Source of the DNA: Bactrocera neohumeralis
Lineage: Eukaryota; Arthropoda; Insecta; Diptera; Tephritidae
DNA length: 64,000 bases
NCBI RefSeq assembly: GCF_024586455.1
Contig: NC_065921.1
Location: forward strand, 2,914,001-2,978,000
Direction: 5' to 3'
Shown here one piece after another: positions 1 to 12,906 of the stretch. The notes under the pieces are model-generated. The model saw only the letters and a list, made by a program, of their open reading frames with translations. It did not search any database and was not told where the DNA came from. The stretch's first letter is position 1. Every line of letters starts with the position of its first letter. A program made the position numbers and the translations under genes.

Positions 1-1531
1 TGGTTGAAATAGCTTTAGTAGCTTGTGAGATATACACATTAAACTTAATAGAGGGTGTTTAACTTATTTATGTATTATATTCCTTCAGCAAGTTTCTACA
101 GACTATAATAGTTTAGATATAGGGTATATATAGGGTATATATATAAACGATCAGGATGAAGAGACGAGTTCAAATCTGACTGAACCTTGAGTAAAAATTT
201 AGATATCTTAATGAAACTTGATACCCATGTTTCTCGGCATCGTAAGGCGGTTGGTATTGGGTGGGCGTAATCGGAGCACGTAGTACGTCTCGCCTCGTTA
301 AGATATCTCAATTTAACTCATCTTGTCATTCTAATTATTTATATACATACATATACATATATATGTATGATATTTATTTTAGTTCCTGGAGTTACTAACG
401 AACGTTGGTTCTACCGAATATCTGTGAAAATCAGCGATTTTGAATCAATCCCACGAGCTAACCTAAACTAAGCACCGTTGGGTGAGCAAAACTGTTATAC
501 TCTGTTGCGAGAGTATACAAGTAGATATAACTAATAAACAAAGAGATGAAAATAGGAATTTAAAATTGTGGAGGTAAAATTACAAGTAAAAGTATCAAGA
601 AATTATAATATTATATAGCCATATTATATGATGTATATGCTTATGTATATGAAAAATCTTCTTTACAGCCTTACGCTAGCAGACTACTACAAATGGTTCA
701 AAATATTTGTAGTTAAAATTTATGAGTTCATCAAAGTAGGTGATTGAAGTTTTAAAAGCTATTGGTGAAAGCTTCAAAAGGATACTTGGAAGAATTATGA
801 ATGGGGAAGTTCGTACGAAAAAGTGTGCAAGTGCGTGTGCATGTGAGTAGATATGGAAGTATTAGTGCATGGACAAAGTTAGTACTTATGCACGCCGATA
901 AAAGTTGGTGCAAATGGCAAAAGTGGATTAAAAATGCAAATTTGATGACAAAATGTTCAGTAGTAACGGTCAAGTAACAAGTTGCATGAAAATTGCTCAC
1001 AATTTCAAAATGGACGTGGATAGCTGTCAAAAATACTACTTCTACTGCTAATACTAAAAATATTTCTGCATTTAGAGAACGAGCCGATAGGTTTGGTCTA
1101 CAGCTTAGAAAGTATTTATCATTTAAATAGCAACGGAGTTTTTCACTGATTAAGAGTATTCTTTCAACATTTCCTTCACCATTTTATGATCGTATATGTT
1201 CATATATTCGATTGTAGGTATTATATTTATTGGTATTGAAGCTTTAAATTTAATATGAATTTGGAAATGATGATAAAAAGCATAACTAATACCTATTTGG
1301 TAAAGAATTTTACTACTAAATTGAGTATATAGTTAATATTATTTTCGAACGTTATGGCTTGAAATATCGGATTTTTAAGTTCAATTTTCAACTTGATTAC
1401 ACTTTAATTCCAACTTTTGCTAATGAGCAATCCTTAGAATTCAACAATAATATCATATGGCTTTTATGGTAACCAAGATAAGAATCCATACGTTAAGTAT
1501 TCAATCATACAAAAATTCCATTACAAACCTT
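1..1531. other. Non-coding stretch at left edge
   Basis: AT-rich sequence with short TA-rich runs near 120-145 and 345-365. I see no open frame with coding character and no recognisable element. If the minus-strand gene starting at 1765 extends left, this is its first intron. Confidence 0.5.
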
Positions 1532-1765
1532 TCGAATCACTGCATTGCCATTGTAATATATAGGCGGCTCATTAAACTCTTCCTCAATCCACGAGACGAC
1601 TTTATCGGATACAAAAGGTGGTACGGGCACACCCCAGATGCGTTTATTCTCCTCTGGTTCTTCAGTTTCCGGCGAGATGTTGTCAAAGTTTAGACGTAAT
1701 GAAGATGTTGGTGAAAGAGAGCGTTCAACTTCATTAAACTTATTCATGAATTTCGTAAAATCCAT
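1532..1765 (-). CDS. First coding exon of an unrecognised gene running off the left edge
   Basis: An ATG at 1765 opens a 78-codon frame of normal amino-acid composition (MDFTKFMNKFNEVERSLSPT at the start, then an acidic stretch, then PPFVSDKVVSWIEEEFNEP). The frame meets a good donor, AAAG/GTTTGT, directly after an Arg-Lys pair at 1532, so I end the exon there in phase 0. Reading on through the donor adds only a few residues before a stop. There is no signal peptide, which suggests an intracellular protein with a mixed charged/hydrophobic helix near its end. I do not recognise the family. The next exon would lie left of the window, because no matching acceptor plus coding frame is evident in 1-1500. 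The frame could be chance, but its composition and the well-placed donor argue for a real exon. Confidence 0.5.
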
Positions 1766-3094
1766 TCTGTCCGCGGTAATGGTATACTACTTAATATACT
1801 ATTTGGATACAGAAACCAAATGTTTTTGCACGGCTGCACAATATTTGCACACACTTTGGTCAGCAGTTTATTTAATCAATAATTATATTAATATACATTT
1901 GTATATAGAGATGAGTTAAAGCCAAAAAGTGGCTTACAGATACACAAGTGAAAATTCGCTTAAACTTTGGCCCGAATGACCGAGGGCAATAACACCGGTG
2001 TAGTCAAAATATATACGTTAACTAAGATGACAAAAGGTGAGTATCGACCATTTCAATCAAATTACAATTAAATACTTTCACTTTTGAAAACACAAGCGCT
2101 GTACAGTTTTTGTGAAGGTGGGAGTGATTGCACTGGTCGGTTTGGGTGTTGTTTTAAATTGAAAAACCCGATTATGGGAGAGGAGCGAACAATCGAACTT
2201 ATTTCAATGCAAAGCACACACCATTTTCCGATGACTGTTGTGTCATCTTGCAACGCTAGAATCGAACTCAAGAATTACATGGAAAGCAAAAGTCGCTGAG
2301 GCGCCAATTCTTTTAAGAAGAGGGAAATTTCCAGTCGAAATGGAATCTCTCCTGGAATACGAATCTGAGAAAAAGCCTTTAATCGTTTCAGCTTTCCGTT
2401 ACCAATAATTTAAATACCTTTGTGAATAAAATAATACTAATTTTTGAGAAAAGTTGTATGTAATTAAAGTTAAATGTGTTATAGTGGCAACAAATTCTGT
2501 TTTACAATGGAAAGTTGAGGAATAGAACAAGCAAACTTGAGCATGCGCATCACAGTAAATGTTTATACAAGAGCGCAACATGTTGCACAGAGTATAATAG
2601 GATTGTTCAAAATTTGACTTTAGGTGTGGGTCTGACCACATTTACTCCAAGAAATGTTGCTATCGCAATAATAAAGTCATGACTTTGAAGCTTGTTAACG
2701 TGATAAATAGTTATTATCAGTATCTACAAATGCATATCACAGCGAATTTACTAAGGGTGTCTTTCAGCCAAAGTCTTCAAAATGGGCAAATCCCAGAAAT
2801 GTGTTCTCACAATATATAAATATCGGTTCATAACAATGGTTAAATCCTAAATCTGAAAACATTACAGCCAACGGAAAACTTAATGGATCTTTTCAGCTTC
2901 GCTATTTTGTCTATGCAACCTTCAAGACGACTTATGGTTTCTTAATATGAGAAAAAGATCTTTTATAAAGAACTTTACATTGGCTTTGATCTTTCTATTT
3001 TTATTGGTTTGAATGTTGTTTCCACGACAGTCGGGTTTACGTTACTGGAGCGGACATCGACTGTCTACAGAATAGCATTCCTTCAAATTTCTTA

Positions 3095-3300
3095 AGGTAT
3101 GTTGAATATGCCGATCTGAATAATATGTTCGGAAACTGAAGCGTTGTCTTGAACAAAAATATATGCCAAATTTGGTGGATGAATTATACAAGACTTGAAT
3201 TCGCTTGGTTAGTTTGTATGATAGCTAAGTACTATAGTGGTTCGATGTGAACAATTTGTTTGCAGAATTTACTTCTTGGTATACTTACTATACCTTGTTC
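3095..3300. repeat. Fragment of dispersed repeat family A
   Basis: Contains the degenerate phrases 'TTAGTTTGTATGATAGCTAAGT' style, ATAGTGGTTCGATGTGAACAA and AATTTACTTCTTGG. These match the middle of the much better copy at 53961-54470 (GTTTGTATGGCAGCTATATA, AGTGGTCCGATAT). Both ends are lost. Confidence 0.5.
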
Positions 3301-3892
3301 AGGTTATAATAATTAGCTACATAAAATACTATGCCGTAATTTATATGCGAAGTGGTATATAACTTCATACACAAGGTAAAACATATTAAATAGTAATATA
3401 TTTTGAAGAAAAGTATGTCTCGCACTACTGGGAATACCTTTGTCTGCATTAATACGTTTAGGCTGATCGCATAAATAAATTTGAAATGGAATTTATAAAC
3501 TGTGATTAAATGACTATTTATCATGTGGTATTAAGTTTTGTAATGTTTACAGCAATGTAAACACATCTGTATCTTCACTATCGCATTCATTATTGATTTT
3601 ATTATCCGCTGTAGCAAACGCAAATACAACACCTGTAGATAACGATTACACAAACAATATTACTGTAAAATTGTTAAACAAATTTTCAATGCACTTGTTT
3701 TTATGGCTTTTTCGTTTTTCACGGTGTTCTTTTTCAAAACCTTTTTTTTTACAAATCAAGACATAACTTAGTTTCATATATGTATATGTACTTAAAAGAC
3801 TACAAATGATGACTCAACTAACCAACCGGTGTTGGCCGCAGGACATTAAAACATGCATTCAGATCAAAAGCCTTGGGAGCGGCACAATAAAC

Positions 3893-3893
3893 A

Positions 3894-3917
<24 letters not shown>
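3893..3917. repeat. (TA)n microsatellite
   Basis: An uninterrupted run of TA dinucleotides. A second, longer interrupted TA tract lies at about 10456-10502 inside FOCAD intron 1. Confidence 0.9.
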
Positions 3918-3924
<7 letters not shown>

Positions 3925-4289
3925 TAAATAATATTTCAATAATTGTTATCTGTACCTTAGCTAATTTAATGTCATCCATGGTCCTTGAACTTGGAAGTGT
4001 GTTAGGAAAATATTACAGCACAATATAAGTAGGTATATTATGTTTTTCACTTCCAGCTGTTGAAATACTATTTTTTTCGCAAAGAACTTTCACTTGAAAA
4101 GGTGTTTTAGAATGGTAAAGAAAATAACTTGCAACATTAATGTATATACAGTTTGAACTAATGAAAGCTTTTATCACATTTTTAATTCCAATAATAATAT
4201 CGAAATCCGTATATATTTTATTTAATCCGAGAGCAGAATTTTGCAGAAGATACGAAAAATTTAGATCCCGACAAAGTCAACCAAACAAT

Positions 4290-4326
4290 CGGAGAACGTA
4301 GATTTACATTTAATCTGCATTCTCCG
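4290..4326. repeat. Small hairpin, 'GAGAACGTA' family, copy 1
   Basis: Left arm CGGAGAACGTAGATT and right arm AATCTGCATTCTCCG pair over 15 bp with two mismatches and a short loop. It belongs with the hairpins at 4388, 4588 and 12845. Confidence 0.7.
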
Positions 4327-4387
4327 AAAAAATAAGCGACGAATAATCAGAAGACAACAAAACGGATGACGTTTCATATGTCAGTAC

Positions 4388-4416
4388 CAGAGAACGTAAA
4401 TTATATACGTTCTCTG
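4388..4416. repeat. Small hairpin, 'GAGAACGTA' family, copy 2
   Basis: The perfect 11-bp arms CAGAGAACGTA and TACGTTCTCTG are separated by 7 bp. No flanking duplication is visible. Confidence 0.8.
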
Positions 4417-4587
4417 AATTCAACATTTCAATAATATAGCAACACTACTTTTATGAGGGTTGAAATTTTGTTTGCTAGACATCACTATTTTAAAAATTTC
4501 TGTTAAAATTCAAATAAAATAATTCCCAATGTGGGATTTTAACGAGTTTCTGAACCTTGAAAATTTCCTTTAAGTTCATGTTTGTAG

Positions 4588-4642
4588 CAGAGAATGTAGA
4601 ATATAGAGAAGGTTAATATAGGAAGGTATTCTACATTCTCTG
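4588..4642. repeat. Small hairpin, 'GAGAAYGTA' family, copy 3, flanked by 7-bp direct repeat
   Basis: Perfect 16-bp arms (CAGAGAATGTAGAATA and its reverse complement) enclose a 23-bp loop. TTTGTAG lies immediately before (4581-4587) and immediately after (4643-4649), as expected of a target-site duplication. Confidence 0.85.
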
Positions 4643-5318
4643 TTTGTAGCGTTAGGTAGCATTGCAAACCTCAAAAGATTGAAAATGTTGGCTGAATGTC
4701 GCAATCAGTATTGCTTACAATTTGACTGTACTTGCCTCAGCAGGTGGAAAATTTGTTGAAGAAATTAAAACAAGTGATTCCCAACGACACTCTGGTTCAA
4801 TGTCAGTAACCGCCTAAAGCTCCAATTTCTCCTGACCAAGAACATTTAATACCGATATCACTGAGTTTGTAACACTTAGATTTAGTCGAACCCTTCATTT
4901 AACTTACACTGACTTATTTTAGAGTATTATCTCTTCAAATAAGCATTAATATTAAATAATATTGAAAAATTTATTACACGCCAATTCTTGTTTTAAACAG
5001 CTTAGAATAGAAACAGAGTAGAACATAAATAACAGAATAGGCAAAAATATTTCTTTTCTACTTTTATTTTACCGTGAGCGTAACATACATAAAATTTCAT
5101 AAAACTGTCAAAACTTTTCGAGAAAATTTGCATTAAAACATACATATACATATGTATATAAAAAAACAACAATGGTACATATGATAATATGTATTATGTA
5201 TGTATGGTATACCAATATCGATACTGTTATAGTGGAATATGCAAAAGGCAAAAACGGTAAGGCACATATGTTAACCACCAGTTACATACATTTTTTTGTA
5301 TGTGCAAAATTCAAAAAG

Positions 5319-8300
5319 TCATTTTCGCATTCCAACATATTTTGTCCAAATGCCTTTGTTGTCGAAATATGATTTATTGCGGGAACAGATAATAGCATTC
5401 TTAAAAATTGCAGCATATGCTTCTGGAATAGCACTATTCTTGTACAGATTATATAGAAACTCATAGATCTGAAAAGGAATATTTAAGAAATATTAACGAT
5501 TTATTAAAAAATACTATAAATTACTTTTGCTTCTTGATCCTTCCAAAATATATGCTCACACAGAAATTGCATGCTCTCTGGGAAAAGTGCGAAGCGATCT
5601 TTGCGTTGTGTGGCTACAGAATCCAAATTACCAAGAAGAACGGCGCAGCCGGAAAGTACAACTACAGCTAAAATGAAAATATCTAAAAGATACAAAACTT
5701 TATCTAATTTTTCTTTGTTGGACGATTCAGCCAAGAGCGCTTGTATTTGCAAAAACATTTCCATAATCCAGTTGCAAGACTGTTCATCGCTTTTAAAGGC
5801 ATATAAAGTTGAAACTAGGTGACGGAAAAAGAATGACTGCTCCTCGCGACGAGTGGCATAAGCATCTATGATAGGTGCAAGCCACTTTAATGGATTGGAC
5901 AACTGAGTGTTATATAACACTAAGTAGCACCTTATAATGGTGGCCTTTTTTAGTTTACCAATTGGCGTTTCCCACCAATTGGCAGGCGATGTGAGACCGT
6001 CAATGGAATTGGGATGTAAAACGGATACTACCTCTGTATATCGCTCAAATAACTACAAATAAGAGTAGAAGAACAACCTTATTAACACAATCAGAGAAGA
6101 AAAAAGAGACTAGTTACCCTCGAATCCAGATCCATAGAGTCCATATAACGTTCAATAATAAGCGTGAATATATCGAGCACTTCTGGGATGTCACATTTGC
6201 CTAAGAATATGTATTTCACACTGTCTATGAACTTTTCAAAAAGGCAGCCTGCAAAATATATGTAATTTCTTTCAGCTTTAGTTTGAAATAATAGCTTAGC
6301 TTATTTTCTGATCATACCTTCTGTAAAACCACTCAGTTGTGATTCCTTGAAACTGTATATCGCTATTTTTTCGGCAAAGTTCTTTAAAATTTGCAAGCTA
6401 ACTCCATTCGAAATCTCTGGGAGCAAAGAAAACAATAGCAACAAGTCTTCTTCAAAACAATTCGGTTCGAAATCCACCAGGAAATTTTCCAGCAATCGTC
6501 GGGCAGTGCCAGAGTGTAGTAATTGATTCTTGGCGATCAGTAAGCAATATTTTCTTGCCTCGAATGAGAGGTGGAAAAAACTGTGAAGGAAACACCAATC
6601 GAGCGGTGGTATGGGTTTGGTAAACTTCTTCGATATTGCCCTTAGTGCATTTGTCACCACGTGAGGCTCTGTTACGTGATCGCCGAATCGTGTTTGACCT
6701 ACTAAATAGTTCACTACGGCACGCAAGGGACTTTGTGGGAAGAGCCCTTGCAACTTGCGCGGTTCAGGCTTACCCTCAGGCAAGCGGTAAACGCCACTGC
6801 GATAGCCATTTATTTCAGCGTATATATGATGGGCGATTAAATCGGCCGCTGCGGCACCGCATTCGGGACGTATTTTTTGCAGAAGATGTACCCAAACCTC
6901 GCCTGGCACCATTTCCTGTTGCAGGTCAACGACCTCCCGTCCTCCAACGAACTCGCGAACTCCTGGTGTATCCTGGCGATATTGCATGGGTATGTGACGC
7001 ATAGAAAGTAGCGAACCGATTTCAAAATTCTTTAAAGCACTCAGAGCTTCTCTTACCAATTCCGGTTCGGAATCGGAGCGACTCACAGTCAACCACAGTT
7101 GCTCCAACGCTTCGTCAACTAATTGCTCATACTCCAGGGTAGGGGTATGCAGCAACGGTATGTGAGCGAAGAAACGATAAAGCGATTTTAGGGCTCTTGT
7201 TCGACGTTCGTGCCTAAATTTACTACTGAGTACACGCCAAGTAGAAATTATATTCACAGTATGACTATCACAGAGCGCAACAATAGCGTCCAGGGCATAC
7301 GAGGTGGCCAGATCACCAGCGTCGTCAGTGCACGAGTTCAGTGTGTCGGAGAGGTGTGAAACCAAATCGGAACCGTGTTGTGTAGGTCTGAGGAACGCAT
7401 AAATTGATTTTATTTATGTATGCAATTAGGATTCAATATGTTTGTTGCTTACTTGTCATAGCAAATTTCACGGATGGTGTGTGTCTTGGCTATCTCGAAT
7501 TCCCAACGTTTACTGCTGTCTTTCTGCGGTGTTGAGAGCAACTTAATTAAAAAGGGATATGTGCGTGGCTCGATGCGCCATAATCGCAGATAGAGATCCA
7601 TACAAAATGTGCCATTTTCCGTCGTAAGATTTCGTACTGTATTTAAAATCATCGGTATATTATCCTGCAAGGGAAGGAATCAATAGGAATATTGAATATA
7701 GGAATGTTATCTATAAAGATTTCATTATTTAATTTACCTTAGACACGGCAAAACTTGGTAAGCCTCGAAGTAATTCCATTTGAATTTCTGGTTGTTGCTC
7801 ACCAGCCAATTTGAATATATATGTCATTAAGAAGTCATAAGCAATGCCGCTATTTACTTTGATTATCTCTAATATAGCTTCATAAATCTTAAACCAGCAA
7901 TCTATGGACGGTTCGTGCGATAAAAAGAGTGCGCGCAGGAACAAATTCAAACGCTGGCAGAACATTGAGTTCGCTTTTACATTCAGAGCATCGACAAATG
8001 TGAAAACATCTTTGAATTCAGACTCATCAAATGATTCGACAAGTTTAGCCAAATCGAAGGCAACTGCAATATCTGGATGGTAGTAGCGTACTAGTGCCGG
8101 TTTCAAGTCACTCGTGTGTACCTTCGTTTTTTCTACTAACTCCGTTTCTTTTCCTCGCTCAAGTACTTTGCGCACCACTTGATGGGCTAGTGCCAGACCT
8201 TCTGCGGGTATGAATGCAGTCTGAGACATCCACTGGATGATACCATCGAGACACATGTTCAGAATGTATTGATTCCCACAGCATTCCTGCACAACAATGA

Positions 8301-10469
8301 ACGCGATTATGCGTAGCAAATCATGCAGATAATTCGGCGAGAGCAAGTGTAGACTTTCTGCTAGCAAAATGAGCAGAACATTATAATGGTGCACAGTGTG
8401 CTCGCGTGTACTATGCAACACACGCAGGAGACAGTGAAGGCTGGGACGCGGATCAATGCCATATTTGGTGAGGTTGTTCACAATTAACGCTTGCAAAATA
8501 CTCAAATCAATAACGGTAGCAAAATCATTAACGTTTAGGCAGTGTTCAATAGCTTCTATTAGCAATATGCTGGAGAATAGGCACGTTGTCGACGAGTTGA
8601 ATTTACTCCAAGAAAAAATTTCTTGCATGAGTTGTTTAGCGTCGTGGTTCGTTTTACTTAGAGATAATAGACCAGTCCATATGGTCTTTGAATCGGGCAG
8701 TGTTTGAGGGTTGCAGAGTATGTAAAGGAAGACCGGGCGCAAATACTCAATACTGTGCACTTTAACCCTTCATTTAAAAACATACAATGTTATACAAAAT
8801 TTCATTAGAAGAATGTTGTTATATATGTATGTATGTATATGTGTGCTTACTGTTGATCGTGATGATTACAAATGCCTACAATCTTATTGGCCACATCGTT
8901 CATATTCACAGCGGAGCTTTGCAACAAGGTTATAAGTGGATGTTGTTGCGTTTTCAAGCCAAATTGACATTGGAAGTTTTCGTTCTCCTTCAAGAGAGCG
9001 ACTTTTCTCTTCAAACCAAGCAATAAAATACTGACAATTCCTTCCGTAATAGTCGTGTACTGCGTGGGACTGAAAAAATTATATTTTATATTTTTTTTTT
9101 AATATAACGTTTTTTTTTAATATATATATTATTATAGTTATGGCTTCAATTAATAAGAGCCGTTAAAAACTTTTCTTTTTTCACTAAAAAGTTTTTTTCT
9201 CAAAATAATAAAAAAAAAAAAAATTTTTAATAAAAAGTTTTGTATTTTTTAAATTTTTTTTTGGAAAAAAACTTTTTTATTGAATATATCATAATTATTT
9301 AAAAAATGCAGCAAAAATTTAATTTATTTAAATTTAAATTTAATTTAAAAAAACTGCAGGTCGGGGAAGAAGAGACTGATGAAACAATGGCTTGTCCTGG
9401 TGTGCAGGATATAAATACTTTCCGTGACCTAAAATGAAAACTTATGCGAAGTCCGTGAAGAGTAAAAGTGTAGTTATCGCACTACGAAACGTTTTGGAAA
9501 AATTTTTTTTTTTGCAAAATGGTGGAGGTTTGAAAAAAAGTTTCGAATTTTCCGTTTTTTTGTGGTTCGGAATTTTTTAAAAATAAAAAAAAAATTCTTT
9601 CGAAAGCCTTTCGTAGTGCGATACTATAATGTATAAGAAAAGCTCTGTGTAAAATTTCATGTGAATCGGTTGAGTAGAACTTGAGATATCATGCACACCG
9701 TTTCTAGAAAAGTAGTTATGAGAAAAACGAGTTTAAAGTTTGAGAACTAGTCGCGCGCAGTCGGAGTCGGAGTCACAAAATGAGCTGTAACTCGGAAAAT
9801 AATTTGAATTTCGAAAAATCCCCTTAGGGACATTTTCTTGAAGGAATCGATTTTCTCGAATTTCTAAACCAGAATACCCCCTTAATGGTTGATTAGTATC
9901 AGTAATGTATAAAAACGGGTTTCGGATATGGGCGTAGTCCTAAAGCCATTGTATAAATTTTATGTTTCTGCTCACAACGGCTTGGTGATATTCTTATTAC
10001 ATACAATTATTTTATAATAACTTTTTAATACGCCAGGAAGTGGTGAAGGTTTTTCCGCTGAATAAATTTTCAATTGTTTCCTTGCTTTTCTCTAACAACT
10101 TGACTCAACGGTCATTAAAATTCAAGTTCAGTGCCATTTCTTATTCACGGAAGTTGGTTAGTGCCACATAACTGTGTTTTGAATGCATATCCTACAGTAA
10201 GGCTGAATACTCACACACACGAACATAAGAAATAACACACACATCTAAATTAGTTATAATATGAAAATTAAAATATGCTGTGGTAAATAAAAGTAATCGT
10301 TTTAAATCGGAATGAATAATTGGTGACGGAATCACAATTTTTACAAGCTAACGGTAGCAATGCATTCTTGCGGTAAAAGTACGTTGTACGTTTGTACCTT
10401 CTTTGATAGTATTAACATTCAAAGAAAGAGTAAATACTGGTATTTATATACAAACATATATATATATAT

Positions 10470-10500
<31 letters not shown>

Positions 10501-12397
10501 CGCAGTTATTTCAATTTTCATAAAAACGTGCGTGCGGCTATCAGATTAAGTTGCGCCATTTATTTATTTCACTTTATTTTTCCTTACCAACATCACAGCA
10601 CTATTCCTCCAAAAGACCGCCCACAGTGTGCCTATTAGTTTGATTTTCACAAGTGTATATGTACTTAGTTGGCAATTCATCACAGTATTTTGGAGTCATC
10701 GACCACATCACCAGCAGTGGATATCGCAATGGGGTCACCATGTCAGCAGGCAAGTCAATGCCACGTGTCAGAATACTTAATAACACACTTGAAAGTTAAG
10801 TCGAAATTTGACGGTGCAGCCGACACGGCACACGGCCTGTCTGCTTTCTACAATTAATGTCGATATAGTGCTAGGTATGTTTGTACATCCATAGGAATGT
10901 GTGCATTTTAATAAGAAATTTCGCTTCGTAATGTTTGATAGTTAACACCTATTGTACTAATCTTCATTAGTGTAATTATTTATGTAACATAATTCGAAGT
11001 GTTCAGAAACCACAGCAGAAGCTTAATATGACGAACCTACTGCCATTGAGCGGAAAATTGAAACAATTACTACATTAGTTGGTGAAGGTTGCAAAAACAA
11101 GAAAAACTTTAACTTTGGTTCTCAAATAAAAAAGTTTTCCCAACAAGAGCTTGATTTTGATCGATTAGTTTGCATGGCAGCGTTGAGAGAAAAGAAGGAT
11201 ATCTTAAAACCTGAAAGATTTAGATGGCTGATTATATATATATATATGTATATATATATGTTATAGAGATTCCAACGTTTCGTTCTGGGTGTTACCAACT
11301 TCGTGACAAACTTAATATACCCTGTTTAGGGCATAAATAAGTGCCGTAAGACTATGAAAGAATAATTCCTGAAGTCCTTCTCTGAACAGCATAGCATTGA
11401 AGAAAGTATTATTAGTAATGTATTTAGTCATTACATTCCGTTAAATATTTCTTTCTGAAGAAATTCTAGACAAATATAGAATTTATTAAAAATAAAATAA
11501 AAATACTGCGGTTTTAGTAGATTTTGTGTAATGAATTTGTATATTATTCCCAAAGCTGCATTTTTAACATTTATATTTACTAATTAAAAAAACGTATTCT
11601 CCAAAAATCGGTTTACGTAACAGGAGTTCATATACACACATATAAATGTACATATTAAAGGACTTGGCTAATTATACACACATACATACCCATACCCAAA
11701 GTATAGTGCCGCTTACTTTAAATTTCTTAACTATGCAAAAAGACATGCAACGGATCAATGCTATAATGAGCAAAGTAATCGCACAAAGTGCAGCCATTTC
11801 AAAGCCGGCTATGCAACGATTTTTGTTAGCCCATAGCTTCAGCGGAAATAACGTTGAGGCGTAGTTTTGCGGAAGAACAATTGCACGGAAGAAAAAGGAG
11901 CAGCAAGATTGTGTTGCTAGAAGTTACAAAAACTTTCAGCCACTATGCTATGAAAGCGAATAAACTGGTGTAAAATATGCGCAGAGCCTTGAAGTCATTT
12001 GCTTTTGATTCGCACCCATTTCCGGTGCAAGGACGATATAAAAGAGAATACCAGGTGCCACTTCAACTAAGGACGTTGTGTGTTTATATGAGAGTACGCT
12101 TTTTGTTTGTGTAATATATATTTACCTGGAGTTCGGCAGCATGGAAATTAGCATGGTTAGCACATTGGGGGCGTCCAAAACGCCACCCTCCACTAGCCTC
12201 ACAAATGTCTGTGAGCTTAATAGACTGAGCTGTATAATATCCGATTTGCATTGTGTTTTTAAAAACTCAATTTCTTTAATATTTTGCTCCGATACTTTCT
12301 TTTCACGACTTTCGTTGATTTTTTTGAAAATTTTTTCTAAGCACGCGGAGATTTTCACTACCGACGATGCGTTTGTTATGTTTTTGAATTCATCCAT
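5319..12397 (-). CDS. FOCAD: Focadhesin (FOCAD) homologue, complete, eight exons
   Basis: Coding exons are 12397-12126, 9069-8851, 8767-7738, 7664-7453, 7387-6318, 6248-6118, 6052-5525 and 5468-5319. All have GT-AG borders and phases that join without a frameshift, giving about 1203 residues. Recognition rests on collinear similarity to vertebrate focadhesin. MLISMLPNSS matches the human N-terminal ILNLIPST region, HPLITLLQ matches HPLITVLE, IREICYDKRPTQHGSDL matches IRDICKQRPYQHGADM, and WTKYVGM before the stop matches WTRAYGW. The protein is an alpha-helical HEAT/ARM-like solenoid of the DUF3730 type, with no signal peptide. Human FOCAD is reported at focal adhesions and as a stabiliser of the SKI RNA-surveillance complex; extending that role to the fly is inference. 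The fly chain lacks much of the human middle part: GVYRLPEGKPE is followed almost at once by the C-terminal third. Intron 1 is about 3.06 kb and full of repeats; the others are 57-115 bp or similar. Confidence 0.93.
9480..9893. repeat. Dispersed repeat related to family B
   Basis: It has the same phrase structure as family B (an A/T homopolymer-rich flank, a 'CGGTTGAGTAGAACT' segment, AAACGAGTTTAAAGTTTGAG, and an end in ACCCCCTTAA). Sequence identity to the copies at 50.4 and 55.2 kb is only patchy. Confidence 0.45.
11260..11335. repeat. Tail of dispersed repeat family A
   Basis: TTCTGGGTGTTACCAACTTC, then ACAAACTTAATATACCCTG, corresponds to the 3' part of the copy at 53961-54470. Confidence 0.65.
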
Positions 12398-12760
12398 TAC
12401 TTGTTAGATATTCTGCTTTATCCTTTTTATACATAAATCTTTTAGTTGTGTCGAAAAGTATTTTACAACAAAATTCACATTCCTGCTCTAACGATTAGTT
12501 CTATATGTTGGCCAAAAAACTCAAATCTTATCCGCACCAAATTTGCAACCAATCTACTTGCAGCCCAAAGCTATACTCGCTTTTAGAAGTCTTCAATCGG
12601 GTTTTTCGCATTTAATGGTACAAGGCGCATGTCCTTTTTTACGATTGTGTTTGCCAACAATTAGCGGCTTTTGCGATACAAAACAAAAATCAGCTGATTT
12701 TGACAATTGTAAGTGTTGCTGTTTTTTCATTTAAATACAGACATTGTGGAGACTTGGCTA
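12398..12760 (-). promoter_or_regulatory. Probable FOCAD promoter region
   Basis: This lies directly upstream of the FOCAD start. It holds no TATA box at a sensible distance. CAGCTG (12691-12696) resembles the E-box element seen in TATA-less housekeeping promoters of flies. The start site itself cannot be fixed by reading. Confidence 0.35.
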
Positions 12761-12844
12761 CCTGGAGAACTACACACAGCGACATCTAATGGGTACTAGT
12801 TTTTCCAACTTATTCTCAATTTGTACAATTTGATAAAATATAAA

Positions 12845-12906
12845 CAGAGAACGTAAAACAATAAATAATAAAGAACGTAAATAATGAAATAAATATACGT
12901 TCTCTG
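12845..12906. repeat. Small hairpin, 'GAGAACGTA' family, copy 4
   Basis: CAGAGAACGTA at the left pairs with TACGTTCTCTG at the right over 11 bp. The 40-bp loop contains a further AGAACGTAA. It has the same arms as copy 2, more than 8 kb away on the other side of FOCAD. Confidence 0.8.

Larger units (their letters stand above)
1766..5318. other. Intergenic region with repeat relics and hairpins
   Basis: Separates the left-edge exon from the FOCAD stop codon. It holds a dispersed-repeat fragment (about 3095-3300), a (TA)n run near 3893-3917 and three small hairpins (4290-4642). On the minus strand a 3' end signal for FOCAD is plausible near 5062-5070 (TTTTATTT on the plus strand, i.e. AAATAAAA on the minus). 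Open frames at 2068-2299 and 2399-2641 lack coding character. Confidence 0.5.
9070..12125 (-). other. FOCAD intron 1, repeat-rich
   Basis: The donor is CCAG/GTAAAT at 12125 and the acceptor TTTTTCAG ends at 9070. Inside are a poly-A/T-rich repeat (about 9090-9895), a (TA)n tract (10456-10502), and the tail of repeat family A (about 11260-11335). No independent coding exon is supported. The small frames at 10360-10857 and 11646-11864 lack coding character. Confidence 0.75.
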
